From Brevundimonas basaltis (GTDB lineage: Bacteria > Pseudomonadota > Alphaproteobacteria > Caulobacterales > Caulobacteraceae), in assembly GCF_014202075.1 (NCBI RefSeq), contig NZ_JACHFZ010000001.1:1-64000 (forward strand): a DNA stretch of 64,000 bases, written 5' to 3'. A program made the translations under genes and the position numbers. Under the pieces are notes generated by a model, which did not search any database, was not told the DNA's origin, and was given only the letters and a program-made list of their open reading frames with translations. This document shows positions 18,433 to 27,508 of the stretch, piece after piece. The number at the start of each line of letters is the position of its first letter. Positions within the stretch are counted from its first letter, which is position 1.

Positions 18433-19185
18433 ATGTGGCATCTTCCGCCGGTGAAAATCCGCTCGTTCCTGACCCGGGACCGGCAGCGCAAGGCGGGCGT
18501 CTTCGTCGTGGTGCTGGCGGTGCATGCCGGCCTGTTCGCGGTTATGGCGCGGACCACGGCCTCGCCGCCGATGGCCCTGCCGCCGGTGTTCGAGGTCGAG
18601 CTGTTCCGGCCGCCGCCGCCGCCACCGCCGCCTCCGCCGCCCGAGGAGGCGTCTGTCGACCCCGGCGGCGGCGCGCCCGCCGCCCCCTCCCGCATCCACG
18701 TCCCGCCGCCGCCGCGCGATCCGACGCCGCCCGAGGTCCCGGCCCCCCGCCAGCAGGCGCCCGAGCCTGAGCTGGTGATCGGGGTCGCGCCGACCTCGTC
18801 GGAGACGCCCGGCATGGGCCAGGGCGGGCAGGGGACAGGGCGCGGCACGGGCGTCGGCGCGGGCGACGGCCCCGGCCGCGGCGTCCGCACGGGGCCGCGC
18901 AATCTGCGCGAACCCCGGCCGCTGGCCCTGCGGCGCTACCATCCGCAGGAGGCGCTGAGGCAGGGGGTGTCCGGCACGGCCGTGGTGAGCTGCCGGATTC
19001 GCGAGGACACGGTGCTGGATCAGTGCCGCGTGGTGAGCGAGACTCCGGCAGGGCAGGGCTTTGGCGCGGCCGGCATCGCCGCGGCGGTCGCCGAATACCG
19101 TTTTCGCCCGGGCATGATCGACGGACGCCCCGATTACGATCTGCGGGCGGTGATCACGGTCCGCTTCGGGCGCAACGCTCCCTGA
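18433..19185 (+). CDS. TonB-type energy transducer
   Basis: A protein of about 250 aa with one N-terminal membrane anchor ('AGVFVVVLAVHAGLFAVMA', about 21-40), a Pro-rich periplasmic spacer containing a run of 11 prolines, a Gly-rich stretch ('GMGQGGQGTGRGTGVGAGDG'), and a C-terminal TonB domain from about residue 165 ('RYHPQEALRQGVSGTAVVSCRI'). TonB proteins transmit inner-membrane energy to outer-membrane receptors. The start could also be GTG at 18451, which gives a Lys/Arg-rich N-terminus. Its place between adk and rpsM breaks the usual ribosomal order. Confidence 0.85.
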   Translation: MWHLPPVKIRSFLTRDRQRKAGVFVVVLAVHAGLFAVMARTTASPPMALPPVFEVELFRPPPPPPPPPPPEEASVDPGGGAPAAPSRIHVPPPPRDPTPPEVPAPRQQAPEPELVIGVAPTSSETPGMGQGGQGTGRGTGVGAGDGPGRGVRTGPRNLREPRPLALRRYHPQEALRQGVSGTAVVSCRIREDTVLDQCRVVSETPAGQGFGAAGIAAAVAEYRFRPGMIDGRPDYDLRAVITVRFGRNAP

Positions 19186-19201
19186 CGGGCGTCGGCAGGC
19201 G

Positions 19202-19229
19202 TTGACGGCGCGTGAATCCCCTGTATAAG
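19202..19229 (+). promoter_or_regulatory. Promoter of the rpsM-rpsK-rpoA-rplQ unit
   Basis: TTGACG (19202-19207), 16-bp spacer, TATAAG (19224-19229). This fits the Caulobacter housekeeping consensus TTGACGS-N10-14-GCTANAWC. It lies 85 bp before the rpsM start and would give the alpha operon its own transcription downstream of the TonB-type gene. Confidence 0.7.
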
Positions 19230-19314
19230 GCGCGCTTCCGCGAAGGGCGTCGGCGCTCCTGGTCTGTTGACCGGAGCGTTTGTTGCGTCCGCACACGCGT
19301 ATCTGGAGAGCTTC

Positions 19315-19683
19315 GTGGCCCGTATCGCTGGCGTCAACATCCCGACCAACAAGCGCGTCGAAATCGCGCTTCAGTACATCCATGGCATCGGCGCTCACGC
19401 GGCGAAGGACATCACGGCCAAGGTCGGGATCGAGCCCTCGCGCCGGGTGAACCAGCTGACCGACGCCGAGGTGCTGCAGATTCGCGAGACGATCGACCGC
19501 GATCACACCGTGGAAGGCGACCTGCGCCGCGAAACCTCGATGAACATCAAGCGTCTGATGGACCTGGCCTGCTACCGCGGCCTGCGTCACCGCAAGGGCC
19601 TGCCGGTCCGCGGCCAGCGCACGCACACCAACGCCCGCACCCGCAAGGGTCCCGCCAAGCCGATCGCCGGCAAGAAGAAGTAA
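19315..19683 (+). CDS. rpsM: 30S ribosomal protein S13
   Basis: A 122-aa head protein contacting tRNA. A GTG start at 19315 gives '[15 protein letters not shown]', the standard N-terminus, and GGAGAG lies 6 nt upstream. The C-terminal '[24 protein letters not shown]' is typical. It is the first gene of the alpha part and has a promoter 85 bp upstream. Confidence 0.97.
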   Translation: MARIAGVNIPTNKRVEIALQYIHGIGAHAAKDITAKVGIEPSRRVNQLTDAEVLQIRETIDRDHTVEGDLRRETSMNIKRLMDLACYRGLRHRKGLPVRGQRTHTNARTRKGPAKPIAGKKK

Positions 19684-19692
19684 GACAGACAC

Positions 19693-20082
19693 ATGGCCAA
19701 GGAACCGGGTCGCGTAAAGAAGCGCGAGCGCAAGAACATCACCTCGGGCGTCGCCCACGTGAATGCGTCCTTCAACAACACCATGGTGACCATCACCGAC
19801 GCGCAGGGGAACGCCATCTCCTGGTCGTCGGCCGGGCACATGGGCTTCAAGGGTTCGCGCAAGTCGACCCCGTACGCCGCCCAGATGGCCGCCGAGGACG
19901 CCGCCAAGAAGGCCGGCGAGCACGGCGTGAAGACGCTGGAAGTCAATGTTTCGGGTCCCGGCTCCGGCCGCGAGTCGGCCCTGCGCGCGCTGCAGGCCGC
20001 CGGCATGACCATCACCACCATCCGCGACGTCACGCCGATGCCGCACAACGGTTGCCGTCCGCCCAAGCGCCGCCGCGTCTAA
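19693..20082 (+). CDS. rpsK: 30S ribosomal protein S11
   Basis: A 129-aa platform protein. '[22 protein letters not shown]' is spread over the N-terminus and '[18 protein letters not shown]' ends the protein, both diagnostic. The 87-bp gap to rpoA has a 9-bp hairpin (20106-20114 with 20138-20146) followed by CCGTTTTCG, which may modulate expression between the two genes. Confidence 0.97.
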   Translation: MAKEPGRVKKRERKNITSGVAHVNASFNNTMVTITDAQGNAISWSSAGHMGFKGSRKSTPYAAQMAAEDAAKKAGEHGVKTLEVNVSGPGSGRESALRALQAAGMTITTIRDVTPMPHNGCRPPKRRRV

Positions 20083-20169
20083 GCAGACATCGACCGACTA
20101 TTCTCCGCCGGTCCTGCCGCCCCTGACGAGGAGCGAGGGACCGGCGAACTCCGTTTTCGAGGGACATCC

Positions 20170-21189
20170 ATGATCGAACGTAACTGGCAAGAGCTGATCC
20201 GTCCCGAGAAGCCGCAGATCGAGGCCGGCTCCGACCCCCAGCGCAAGGCGCGCCTGGTCGCCGAGCCCCTCGAACGCGGTTTCGGCGTGACGCTCGGCAA
20301 CGCCCTGCGCCGCGTTCTCCTGTCGTCGCTGCAAGGCGCGGCGGTGACGGCCATCCAGATCGACGGCGTCGTCCACGAATTCTCGTCGCTGGAAGGCGTG
20401 CGGGAAGACGTTGTCGACATCGTGCTGAACATCAAGCAGCTGGCGCTGCGCATGCACGCCGAGGGCCCCAAGCGCATGACCCTGCGCGCCACCGGCCCCG
20501 GCCCGGTGACCGCCGGCCAGATCGACGTCCCGTCGGACATCGAGGTGCTGAACCCCGATCACGTGATCTGCACGCTGGACGACGGCGCCTCGGTGCGCAT
20601 GGAACTGACCGTCCAGAACGGCAAGGGCTATGTCGCCTCGGAGTTCAACCGTCCGGAAGACGCCCCGATCGGCCTGATCGCCGTCGACGCCCTCTATTCG
20701 CCGGTCAAGCGCGTCGCCTATCGCGTCGAGCCGACCCGTCAGGGCCAGTCGCTCGACTACGACAAGCTGGTGCTGGAAGTCGAAACCAACGGCGCCGTCT
20801 CGCCGGTTGACGCGGTGGCCTACGCCTCGCGCATCCTGCAGGACCAGCTCCAGATCTTCATCACCTTCGACGAGCCCAAGAAGGCGGTCGAACAGGCGGA
20901 CGGCAAGCCCGACCTGCCGTTCAACCCGGCCCTGCTCAAGAAGGTCGACGAGCTGGAACTGTCGGTCCGCTCGGCCAACTGCCTGAAGAACGATAACATC
21001 GTCTACATCGGCGACCTGATCCAGAAGACCGAGGGCGAGATGCTTCGCACCCCGAACTTCGGCCGCAAGTCGCTGAACGAGATCAAGGAAGTGCTGGCGA
21101 CCATGGGGCTCAGCCTCGGCATGGACGTGCCCAACTGGCCGCCGGAAAACATCGAAGACCTGGCCAAGAAGTTCGACGACCAGATCTAG
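20170..21189 (+). CDS. rpoA: RNA polymerase alpha subunit
   Basis: A 339-aa subunit that dimerises to nucleate the polymerase core. The N-terminal domain has '[27 protein letters not shown]'-type sequence (residues about 30-55), and the C-terminal domain has '[17 protein letters not shown]', which contacts UP elements and activators. GAGGGACATCC precedes the ATG. Length is as usual for alphaproteobacteria. Confidence 0.98.
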   Translation: MIERNWQELIRPEKPQIEAGSDPQRKARLVAEPLERGFGVTLGNALRRVLLSSLQGAAVTAIQIDGVVHEFSSLEGVREDVVDIVLNIKQLALRMHAEGPKRMTLRATGPGPVTAGQIDVPSDIEVLNPDHVICTLDDGASVRMELTVQNGKGYVASEFNRPEDAPIGLIAVDALYSPVKRVAYRVEPTRQGQSLDYDKLVLEVETNGAVSPVDAVAYASRILQDQLQIFITFDEPKKAVEQADGKPDLPFNPALLKKVDELELSVRSANCLKNDNIVYIGDLIQKTEGEMLRTPNFGRKSLNEIKEVLATMGLSLGMDVPNWPPENIEDLAKKFDDQI

Positions 21190-21206
21190 TTTCAACCCTC
21201 CGCCCT

Positions 21207-21236
21207 TGGCCCCCCGGGCCGCGGAGCGGTTAGAAT
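21207..21236 (+). promoter_or_regulatory. Possible internal promoter before rplQ
   Basis: TTGGCC (21207-21212), 18-bp spacer, TAGAAT (21231-21236) in the 101-bp gap between rpoA and rplQ, just after a CTCCGC/GCGGAG hairpin (21198-21226). The -35 is weak, so this is tentative. Confidence 0.3.
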
Positions 21237-21290
21237 GAGAGAACCCCAGGTCCGCTTCTGTGGAAACCAGGGTGAGTAGGAGAGACCCCG

Positions 21291-21710
21291 ATGCGCCACG
21301 GCGCCGCCTATCGCAAGCTCGGCCGCACGGCCAGCCACCGGACCGCGATGTTCGCCAACATGGCCGCGTCGCTGATCAAGCACGAGCAGATCACCACGAC
21401 CCTGCCGAAGGCGAAGGAACTGCGTCCCTTCGTCGAGAAGCTGGTCACGCTCGCCAAGAAAGGCGACCTGCACGCGCGTCGTCAGGCCATCAGCCACGTC
21501 CGGGACGTGCCGCAGGTGGGCAAGCTGTTCGAAACGATCGGCCCGCGCTACGCCGACCGCAACGGCGGCTACATCCGCATCATGAAGGCCGGCTACCGCC
21601 ACGGCGACAACGCCGCCATGGCCGTGATCGAGTTCGTCGACCGCGACGTCGACGCCAAGGGCCAGGACTCGGGTCCGGTCTATGAGATCGAGGGCGACGA
21701 CGAGGCGTAA
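21291..21710 (+). CDS. rplQ: 50S ribosomal protein L17
   Basis: A 139-aa protein near the tunnel exit. '[25 protein letters not shown]' at the start (spread over 25 residues) and '[26 protein letters not shown]' match the family. A short acidic tail follows. AGGAGAG precedes the ATG. It is the last gene of the superoperon and ends before a strong terminator. Confidence 0.98.
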   Translation: MRHGAAYRKLGRTASHRTAMFANMAASLIKHEQITTTLPKAKELRPFVEKLVTLAKKGDLHARRQAISHVRDVPQVGKLFETIGPRYADRNGGYIRIMKAGYRHGDNAAMAVIEFVDRDVDAKGQDSGPVYEIEGDDEA

Positions 21711-21734
21711 GCGTCTCCCGTTGGGGCTTCGAAG

Positions 21735-21768
21735 GGGCGGCCGGAGCGATCCGGCCGCCCTTTTTCTT
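21735..21768 (+). terminator. Terminator of the ribosomal superoperon
   Basis: An 11-bp perfect GC stem (21735-21745 with 21750-21760) with tetraloop GCGA is followed by TTTTTCTTT. It is the strongest intrinsic terminator in the window, 24 bp after the rplQ stop. Confidence 0.92.
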
Positions 21769-21796
21769 TGGGTGGGGGCGAGGCAGAAGGTCGCCC

Positions 21797-22264
21797 ATGA
21801 ACGAAGTCCAGATCGTCCCCTTCCGTCCCGACCACGCCGCCGGCTGGGCCGCACTGAACGAGGCCTGGCTGGCCGAGGGCGGCTTCGCGGTCGAGGCCAG
21901 GGACCGCACGGTCATCGACGATCCGCGCGGGGCCATCCTCGATCGCGACGGCCGCATCTTCATGGCTGAACGGGACGGGGAGGCGATCGGCTGCTGCGCA
22001 CTGATGGCGATGGACGATGGCGGCTATGAGGTGGCCAAGATGACGGTGTCGCCGGCCGCGCGCGGCCTCGGCCTCGGCCGCCGCCTGCTGGAGGCCTGCG
22101 AGGTTGCTGCCCGCGCTGCTGGCGCGCCGCGCCTCTATCTGGAGACCAGCAGCACCCTGAAGCCGGCGGGCGCCCTTTACCGAAGCTTCGGCTTCGTCGA
22201 CCTCCCGCCTCGGCCGAGCCCCTACGTCCGGGCTGACGTCTGGATGGAAAAGCGGCTCCGCTGA
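21797..22264 (+). CDS. GNAT family N-acetyltransferase
   Basis: A 155-aa acetyltransferase. The acetyl-CoA-binding motif A is visible: 'VAKMTVSPAARGLGLGRRLLEACE', with the Q/RxxGxG/A-type loop RGLGLG. The following 'LYLETSSTLKPAGALYRSFGF' is motif B. The substrate is unknown; similar proteins acetylate small molecules or amino groups. It begins 28 bp after the superoperon terminator, so it has its own expression. Confidence 0.88.
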   Translation: MNEVQIVPFRPDHAAGWAALNEAWLAEGGFAVEARDRTVIDDPRGAILDRDGRIFMAERDGEAIGCCALMAMDDGGYEVAKMTVSPAARGLGLGRRLLEACEVAARAAGAPRLYLETSSTLKPAGALYRSFGFVDLPPRPSPYVRADVWMEKRLR

Positions 22265-22274
22265 CCGGGCGCTC

Positions 22275-23150
22275 CTATTCCTTTGACAGGTCCTGCTTCT
22301 CGAACCACGCCAGCGCCCCCGCCAGCGGAAGCACCGTCCACAGACCGAGGCTGATCCAGGCCTTCAACAGCAGGCCGTCGGGCAGGGCCGCCGCGCGCTC
22401 GCCGCCGGCGATGGCCGCGCTGATGGCGTCGACCGCCGCGCCCGGATTGATCAGCATGGCCAGCCACGCGTCGGGCATGATCCCCATCGGCCCCAGCATC
22501 TGCGGCGAGAAGAATTGCGCCACGCCGATGACCAGCGGGACGAACAGCGCCGCTAGCAGGGACCGGGTCACGGTGGCGGCCAGCATGCCCATCATGGTGA
22601 ACTGCAGGATGCGCAGCCACGACAGGCCGAACTGCCCGGCGAACTGGCCGAAGGCTTCACCGGTCGCGTTGAACACCACCGCCCGGTCGAAAATGGCGGC
22701 GCGGATGAAATTCTCGATCACGGCGGCGAGCAGCATGAACAGCATCGCCGCCAACGCGATCCCGGCCACCGTCGCCAGCTTGCCTAGCATGAGGTTGAGG
22801 CGGCTGTTCCGCGCGCTGATCAGCCGCCAGGTCTCCCAGCGGTAGTCGCCGGCATAGAGGGTCGCGGCCCCGATCAGCACGAACAGCAGCACGATCGGAT
22901 TGGCGACATTCCCCGCCGCCTGAACCAGCGACTGGGCGAGGTCCAGTTGACCGCCCGAGGCCATCATTTCGCGCAGGCCCAGTGGGGCCTCCGCATCGGC
23001 CAGCAGCTTGGCCTCGTTGGCCTTCAGCACGAACTGGGTGATCGTCCCGATGGCGATGGTGATGATCGGAACGAACAGCACGCTCCAGAACAGCGCGGTG
23101 CGGTTCTTCGACAGACGGAAGCTTTCCGCGCGGATGGCGTCAACGAGCAT
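22275..23150 (-). CDS. ABC-2 type transporter permease
   Basis: A 291-aa inner-membrane protein with six hydrophobic segments, beginning 'MLVDAIRAESFRLSKNRTALFWSVLFVP', typical of ABC-2 exporters of the bacitracin/lantibiotic-immunity or NosY type. The large periplasmic loop after segment 1 contains 'LGLREMMASGGQLDLAQSLV'. It overlaps the upstream ATPase gene by 11 bp, so the two form one exporter. The substrate is unknown. Its 3' end converges on the GNAT gene, 10 bp apart. Confidence 0.88.
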   Translation of the reverse strand: MLVDAIRAESFRLSKNRTALFWSVLFVPIITIAIGTITQFVLKANEAKLLADAEAPLGLREMMASGGQLDLAQSLVQAAGNVANPIVLLFVLIGAATLYAGDYRWETWRLISARNSRLNLMLGKLATVAGIALAAMLFMLLAAVIENFIRAAIFDRAVVFNATGEAFGQFAGQFGLSWLRILQFTMMGMLAATVTRSLLAALFVPLVIGVAQFFSPQMLGPMGIMPDAWLAMLINPGAAVDAISAAIAGGERAAALPDGLLLKAWISLGLWTVLPLAGALAWFEKQDLSKE

Positions 23151-24066
23151 GGATCGTCTCCGGCGTCTGGACGGAGCCCGTCTCGGTGAAGAAGATGGCC
23201 TCGAGGTCGGTGCCGACCCAGCGCGCCTCGTGGATGTCGACGCCGGCCTCGGCCAGGGCGCGGATCAGGGCGGGCCCCTCCTCGCGCCTGATGTCGGCCA
23301 GCACGGCGTCGCCCTCGGCGGCGCCCTTGGCCCCCAGCACCTCGAGGACCTTCGCCTGCGGACTGACCGCCAGCCGCAGCCGCTCGCCCACCGCCGTCAG
23401 CTCGCCGACCGCGCCTTCGCGCACCAGCTTGCCCTTGTTGAGGATGGCGACGCGGTCGCAGACGCGCTGGACCTCGAGCAACTGGTGGCTGGCCAGCACC
23501 ACGGTCACGCCGTCGTCGTCGGCGAGGCTGCGGATCAGGGCTCGCATCTCCTGGATCCCGGGCGGATCCATGCCGCTCGTCGGCTCGTCGAGGATGACCA
23601 GGTCGGGGCGGCTCATCAGGGCGGCGGCCACACCCAGCCGCTGCATCATGCCGACCGAGAAGCCCCGCACCCGGCGGTCCGCCGCCTCGGTCAGGCCGAC
23701 GCGCTGCAGCCAGTGGGGAATATCCGTCTCGCCGCCGATGCCATGCTCCAGCGCCAGCCAGCGCAGCACCTGCCGCGCGGTCATATAGGGCGGGAAACGG
23801 GGGGTCTCGATCATCGAGCCCATGCGGCGCATGTGGCCGACCTCGCTGACGGCGCCGCCCATGACGGTAGCCGATCCCTCGGTCGAGCGAATCAGCCCCA
23901 GCAGGATGCGGAACAGGGTCGACTTGCCCGCCCCGTTGGGGCCCAGCACGCCATAGACCCCGCCGCGCGGGATCGCCAGGTCCAGCCCGTCGAGGGCGCG
24001 GACGGTTCCGTAGGTCTTGGTCAGCCCCGAAACCTGGATCACGGGCGTTTCGATAACAGCGGTCAT
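23140..24066 (-). CDS. ABC transporter ATP-binding protein
   Basis: A 308-aa ATPase partner of the ABC-2 permease. Walker A 'GPNGAGKST', signature 'FSVGMMQRLGVA' (degenerate from LSGGQ, as in BcrA-type ATPases) and Walker B 'LVILDEPTSGMDP' are present, with a C-terminal extension of about 90 residues typical of exporters. The ATG at 24066 gives 'MTAVIETPVIQVSGLTKTYG'; the longer frame upstream is not needed. Together the genes probably export a peptide or lipid, or give drug resistance. Confidence 0.9.
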   Translation of the reverse strand: MTAVIETPVIQVSGLTKTYGTVRALDGLDLAIPRGGVYGVLGPNGAGKSTLFRILLGLIRSTEGSATVMGGAVSEVGHMRRMGSMIETPRFPPYMTARQVLRWLALEHGIGGETDIPHWLQRVGLTEAADRRVRGFSVGMMQRLGVAAALMSRPDLVILDEPTSGMDPPGIQEMRALIRSLADDDGVTVVLASHQLLEVQRVCDRVAILNKGKLVREGAVGELTAVGERLRLAVSPQAKVLEVLGAKGAAEGDAVLADIRREEGPALIRALAEAGVDIHEARWVGTDLEAIFFTETGSVQTPETIHAR

Positions 24067-24210
24067 GGGTGCAGCTAGAACGTGCGCCGCGGCCCAACGC
24101 AAGTCGCGTCGGCATTAAGCTTTCGCAACGAACGCCCGGCGGTGCGTGCGGCCGCGGAACGTGGGCAAATCGTAATCGTTTGGCTTGCCTGCGCCTTGAT
24201 CGCGTCGAAA

Positions 24211-24242
24211 TGACCGGGCGAACTCGGCGTATAAAGCGTTCA
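24211..24242 (+). promoter_or_regulatory. Leaderless promoter of the Do-type protease gene
   Basis: TGACCG (24211-24216) and TATAAA (24230-24235) fit the Caulobacter-type short-spaced consensus. The predicted transcription start falls on the A of the ATG at 24242, and no Shine-Dalgarno sequence is present. A leaderless mRNA is therefore likely. Confidence 0.5.
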
Positions 24243-25636
24243 TGACCCCCCGGATGACGATGAAGACCAGCACCCTCGCGATCACCCTGGCCCTGTCCCT
24301 CGCCGCTTGCGGCCAGCCCGACGACAGCCGCGCCCAGGACGGCGTCTTCGCCGAAAACCGGATCCTGCCGGGCGACGCGTCGTCGATGAAGGCCAGTTTC
24401 GCCCCCGTGGTGCGCCAGGCGGCGCCGGCGGTGGTCAATATCGCCGCCCGCGGCGTGCAGCAGGTCCGGGACCCCTTCTGGGGCATCCCCGGCCAGCGCC
24501 AGACCGGCTCGGTCGGCTCGGGCGTCATCGTGCGCCCTGACGGCGTCGTGGTCACCAACAACCACGTCATCGAGGGCATGCAGGAGATCCGCGTCACCCT
24601 GAATGACCGGCGCGAATTCTCGGCCCGGGTCGTGCTCGCCGACGCCCGCTCCGACATCGCCGTGCTTCAGCTCGAAGGCGTCAACGACCGCCTGCCGACC
24701 TTGCCCATCGACGATCGCGAGGAACAGCAGGTCGGCGATCTGGTGCTGGCCATCGGCAATCCGTTCGGGGTCGGCCAGACGGTGACCAACGGCATCATCT
24801 CGGCCCTGAACCGGACCGAGACCGGCATCAGCGACAGCGGCTCCTTCATCCAGACCGACGCCGCCATAAACCCGGGCAACTCCGGCGGGGCCCTGGTCGA
24901 CATGGACGGCGACCTGATCGGCATCAACACCGCCATCTTCTCGCGCTCGGGGTCGTCGTCCGGCGTCGGTTTCGCCGTACCCGCCACCCTGGTGAAGCGG
25001 GTGGTCGATTCCGCCGTCGGCGGCGCCACCGCCGTGGTCCGTCCGTGGCTGGGCGTGAAGGGCGAGACGGTCAGCGCCGAGATCGCCCGCAGCCTCGGCC
25101 TCGAGCGTCCGCAGGGGCTGGTGGTCACCGAGGTCTGGCCGAACGGCCCGGGCGCCCGCGCCGGCCTGCGCGAGGGCGACGTCATCACCGCCATCGACGG
25201 GGCCGAGATCAATGATCAGGGCGGGCTCAACTTCCGCGTCGGCACGCGCGCGCCGAACGACACGGTCGAGGTCGCTGTCCTGCGCGACGGCCGGGCCCGA
25301 ACGCTGAGCGCCCGGGTGCAGCGGCTGCCGGGCGACGCCGACGTCGACCGGGCCACCCTGATCCGGGAAGGCGGCCTGTCCGGCGCCCAGGTCCTGACCC
25401 TCAATCCGGCGCTCGCGGACGGCCTCGGCGGCGATCCCTTTGCTACCGGCGTGATCGTCAGCCGCGTTGACAGCCGGGGCTACGCCCGCCGCGGCGTGGG
25501 CGTGCAGGCCGGCGACGTCATCCTGGCCGTGAATGGTCGCGCTGTGACCTCCGCCGAGCAACTGGCCAATCTGCCGCGCGGCGCCCAGCTCACGGTCGAA
25601 CGGCGCGGCCAGCGGGGAATCCTTTTGGTCCGCTAG
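24242..25636 (+). CDS. Do-type (DegP/DegQ) periplasmic serine protease lipoprotein
   Basis: A 464-aa HtrA family quality-control protease. An N-terminal lipoprotein signal ends LAAC (Cys about 23), which is uncommon because DegP itself is soluble. The catalytic triad is intact: His about 108 (NNHVIEG), Asp about 138 (ARSDIAVLQ) and Ser about 214 (NPGNSGGAL). Two PDZ domains follow (about 255-345 and 375-464). Start choice: ATG 24242 has a TATAAA 7 nt upstream and no ribosome-binding site; 24260 is an alternative. It overlaps the convergent VOC gene by 4 bp. Confidence 0.93.
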   Translation: MTPRMTMKTSTLAITLALSLAACGQPDDSRAQDGVFAENRILPGDASSMKASFAPVVRQAAPAVVNIAARGVQQVRDPFWGIPGQRQTGSVGSGVIVRPDGVVVTNNHVIEGMQEIRVTLNDRREFSARVVLADARSDIAVLQLEGVNDRLPTLPIDDREEQQVGDLVLAIGNPFGVGQTVTNGIISALNRTETGISDSGSFIQTDAAINPGNSGGALVDMDGDLIGINTAIFSRSGSSSGVGFAVPATLVKRVVDSAVGGATAVVRPWLGVKGETVSAEIARSLGLERPQGLVVTEVWPNGPGARAGLREGDVITAIDGAEINDQGGLNFRVGTRAPNDTVEVAVLRDGRARTLSARVQRLPGDADVDRATLIREGGLSGAQVLTLNPALADGLGGDPFATGVIVSRVDSRGYARRGVGVQAGDVILAVNGRAVTSAEQLANLPRGAQLTVERRGQRGILLVR

Positions 25637-26052
25637 CCTTTCACCGGCGCTCCTATCGACCAGCAGTGGCCGAACGGGTCCTTCAACTGTCCGTAGCGGT
25701 CACCCCAGAACTGGTCGGCCAGCGGGAACACGGGCACGCCGCCCGCGAGGATGGCCCGGTTCCACCATTCGTCGGCGTCGTCCACCTGCAGGTGGATGGT
25801 CACCCCGCTGGGCGTGATGTCCTGCTCGCCGTTGTATTCGGGGAACTCGTCGTGCAGCAGGACGTCGCCGCCGTTGATCCGCAGCCAGGCGTGCATCAGC
25901 CGTTCGCCGTCCTCGGCCAGCATCCGGCGGACCTCCACGGCCCCGAAGGCCCGGGTGTAGAAATCGATCGCCGCCTGACCGCCGCGCGACGGAATGGTCA
26001 GGTGCGGCGCGACGCCCGTGGTCGGTCCCTGGGCGTTGTGGTCTTCGGTCAT
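25633..26052 (-). CDS. VOC family (PhnB-like) protein
   Basis: A 139-aa glyoxalase/bleomycin-resistance superfamily protein of the PhnB-like type: 'AIDFYTRAFGAVEVRRM', 'DVLLHDEFPEYN', 'HLQVDDADEWWNRAILAG' and 'DRYGQLKDPFGHCWSIG' form the paired betaalphabetabetabeta modules. Metal-binding positions are only partly recognisable, and the substrate is unknown. The ATG at 26052 is preceded by GGAGA. Its stop overlaps the convergent protease stop by 4 bp, so it may have been inserted beside rarA. Confidence 0.85.
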   Translation of the reverse strand: MTEDHNAQGPTTGVAPHLTIPSRGGQAAIDFYTRAFGAVEVRRMLAEDGERLMHAWLRINGGDVLLHDEFPEYNGEQDITPSGVTIHLQVDDADEWWNRAILAGGVPVFPLADQFWGDRYGQLKDPFGHCWSIGAPVKG

Positions 26053-26125
26053 GGCGTGGTCTCCGATTGGACGCGCCACAGTAACGCGTGATTTGCGCGC
26101 CTGTACCGCCTATCTCTGAGCGTCC

Positions 26126-27457
26126 ATGACCGATCTGTTCGAAGCCTCCGGCATCCATCCCCCCGACGCGCCGCTGGCCGACCGCCTGCGCCCCCGCACC
26201 CTCGACGAGGTGGTGGGCCAGGATCACCTGCTGGGCGAGGCCGGGCCGATCCGGCGCATGGTCGAGGCCGGACGGCTCGGCTCGATGATCCTGTGGGGAC
26301 CGCCCGGCACCGGCAAGACCACCATCGCCCGCCTGCTGGCCCAGGCCTCCGGCTATCAGTTTCAGCAGATCAGCGCCGTCTTCTCCGGCGTCGCCGACCT
26401 GAAGAAAGCCTTCGAGGCCGCCCGCATGCGCTGCGCCGCCGGCCAGAGCACCTTGCTTTTCGTCGACGAGATCCATCGCTTCAATCGCGCCCAGCAGGAC
26501 GGCTTTCTGCCGTTCGTGGAAGAGGGGATCGTCACCCTCGTCGGCGCCACCACAGAGAACCCGTCGTTCGAGCTGAACGGCGCCCTGCTGTCGCGCAGCC
26601 AGGTGTTCGTGCTCAAACGGCTCGATGACGAAGCTCTGAATCAACTATTGATTCGGGCCGAGGCGCAGGAGGAAAAACCCCTTCCGCTTACCCCCGAGGC
26701 GCGTCAGGCCCTGCTCGCCCTGGCCGACGGCGACGGCCGCTATCTGCTCACCCTGTCCGAGGTGCTGTTCGGTCTGGAGCCGGCCGAGCCGCTCGACGTC
26801 CAGGCCCTCGCCGGCATCCTGCAGAAGCGCGCGCCCGCTTACGACAAGAGTCGAGAAGAGCACTATAACCTCATATCTGCGCTACATAAATCGGTTCGCG
26901 GCTCGGACCCCGACGCCGCCCTCTACTGGCTGGCGAGGATGCTGAACGGCGGCGAGGATCCGCTCTATCTGGCGCGTCGCATCGTGCGAATGGCGGTCGA
27001 GGACATCGGCGAGGCCGACCCGCTCTCCCTCCTCGTCGCCAACGCCGCCAAGGATGCGTACGACTTCCTCGGCAGCCCCGAGGGCGAACTGGCCTTGGCC
27101 CAGGCCGTGGTCCACCTCGCCACCGCGCCCAAGTCGGTCGGCGTCTACGAGGCCTTCAAGGCGGCGAAGCGGGCGGCGGCCGAGACCGGCTCCCTGATGC
27201 CCCCCGCCCACATCCGCAACCCCCCGACGAAGCTGATGAAGTCACTCGGCTACGGCAAGGGCTACCAATACGACCCCGACACCCCCGAGGGCTTCTCCGG
27301 TGCGAACTTCTTCCCCGACGGTATGGACCGTCGCACCTTTTACGCGCCGAGGGGCGAAGGGCATGAGGCCAAGGTCAGGGAGCGACTCGAGCGCTGGGCG
27401 GCGCTGCGGGCGAAGATGCAGGCGGACGACGGGTCGTCAGCGGAACCGTTGCCGTAA
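26126..27457 (+). CDS. rarA: Replication-associated recombination protein A (MgsA/RarA AAA+ ATPase)
   Basis: A 443-aa AAA+ ATPase acting at stalled replication forks. 'PLADRLRPRTLDEVVGQDHLLG', Walker A 'GPPGTGKTT' and Walker B 'LLFVDEIHRF' are intact, as are sensor 1 'GATTENPSFELN' and the C-terminal tetramerisation domain ('KSVRGSDPDAALYWLARML', 'LMKSLGYGKGYQYDPD'). Length is standard. A TATCTC 9 nt before the ATG without a ribosome-binding site may indicate a leaderless start. Its position after the Do protease is, as I recall, common in alphaproteobacteria. Confidence 0.96.
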   Translation: MTDLFEASGIHPPDAPLADRLRPRTLDEVVGQDHLLGEAGPIRRMVEAGRLGSMILWGPPGTGKTTIARLLAQASGYQFQQISAVFSGVADLKKAFEAARMRCAAGQSTLLFVDEIHRFNRAQQDGFLPFVEEGIVTLVGATTENPSFELNGALLSRSQVFVLKRLDDEALNQLLIRAEAQEEKPLPLTPEARQALLALADGDGRYLLTLSEVLFGLEPAEPLDVQALAGILQKRAPAYDKSREEHYNLISALHKSVRGSDPDAALYWLARMLNGGEDPLYLARRIVRMAVEDIGEADPLSLLVANAAKDAYDFLGSPEGELALAQAVVHLATAPKSVGVYEAFKAAKRAAAETGSLMPPAHIRNPPTKLMKSLGYGKGYQYDPDTPEGFSGANFFPDGMDRRTFYAPRGEGHEAKVRERLERWAALRAKMQADDGSSAEPLP

Positions 27458-27508
27458 CCCTGTTTTCAGCCCATTCTCCCGTCCTCGGATTATCCTTGGG
27501 AGGGGACG

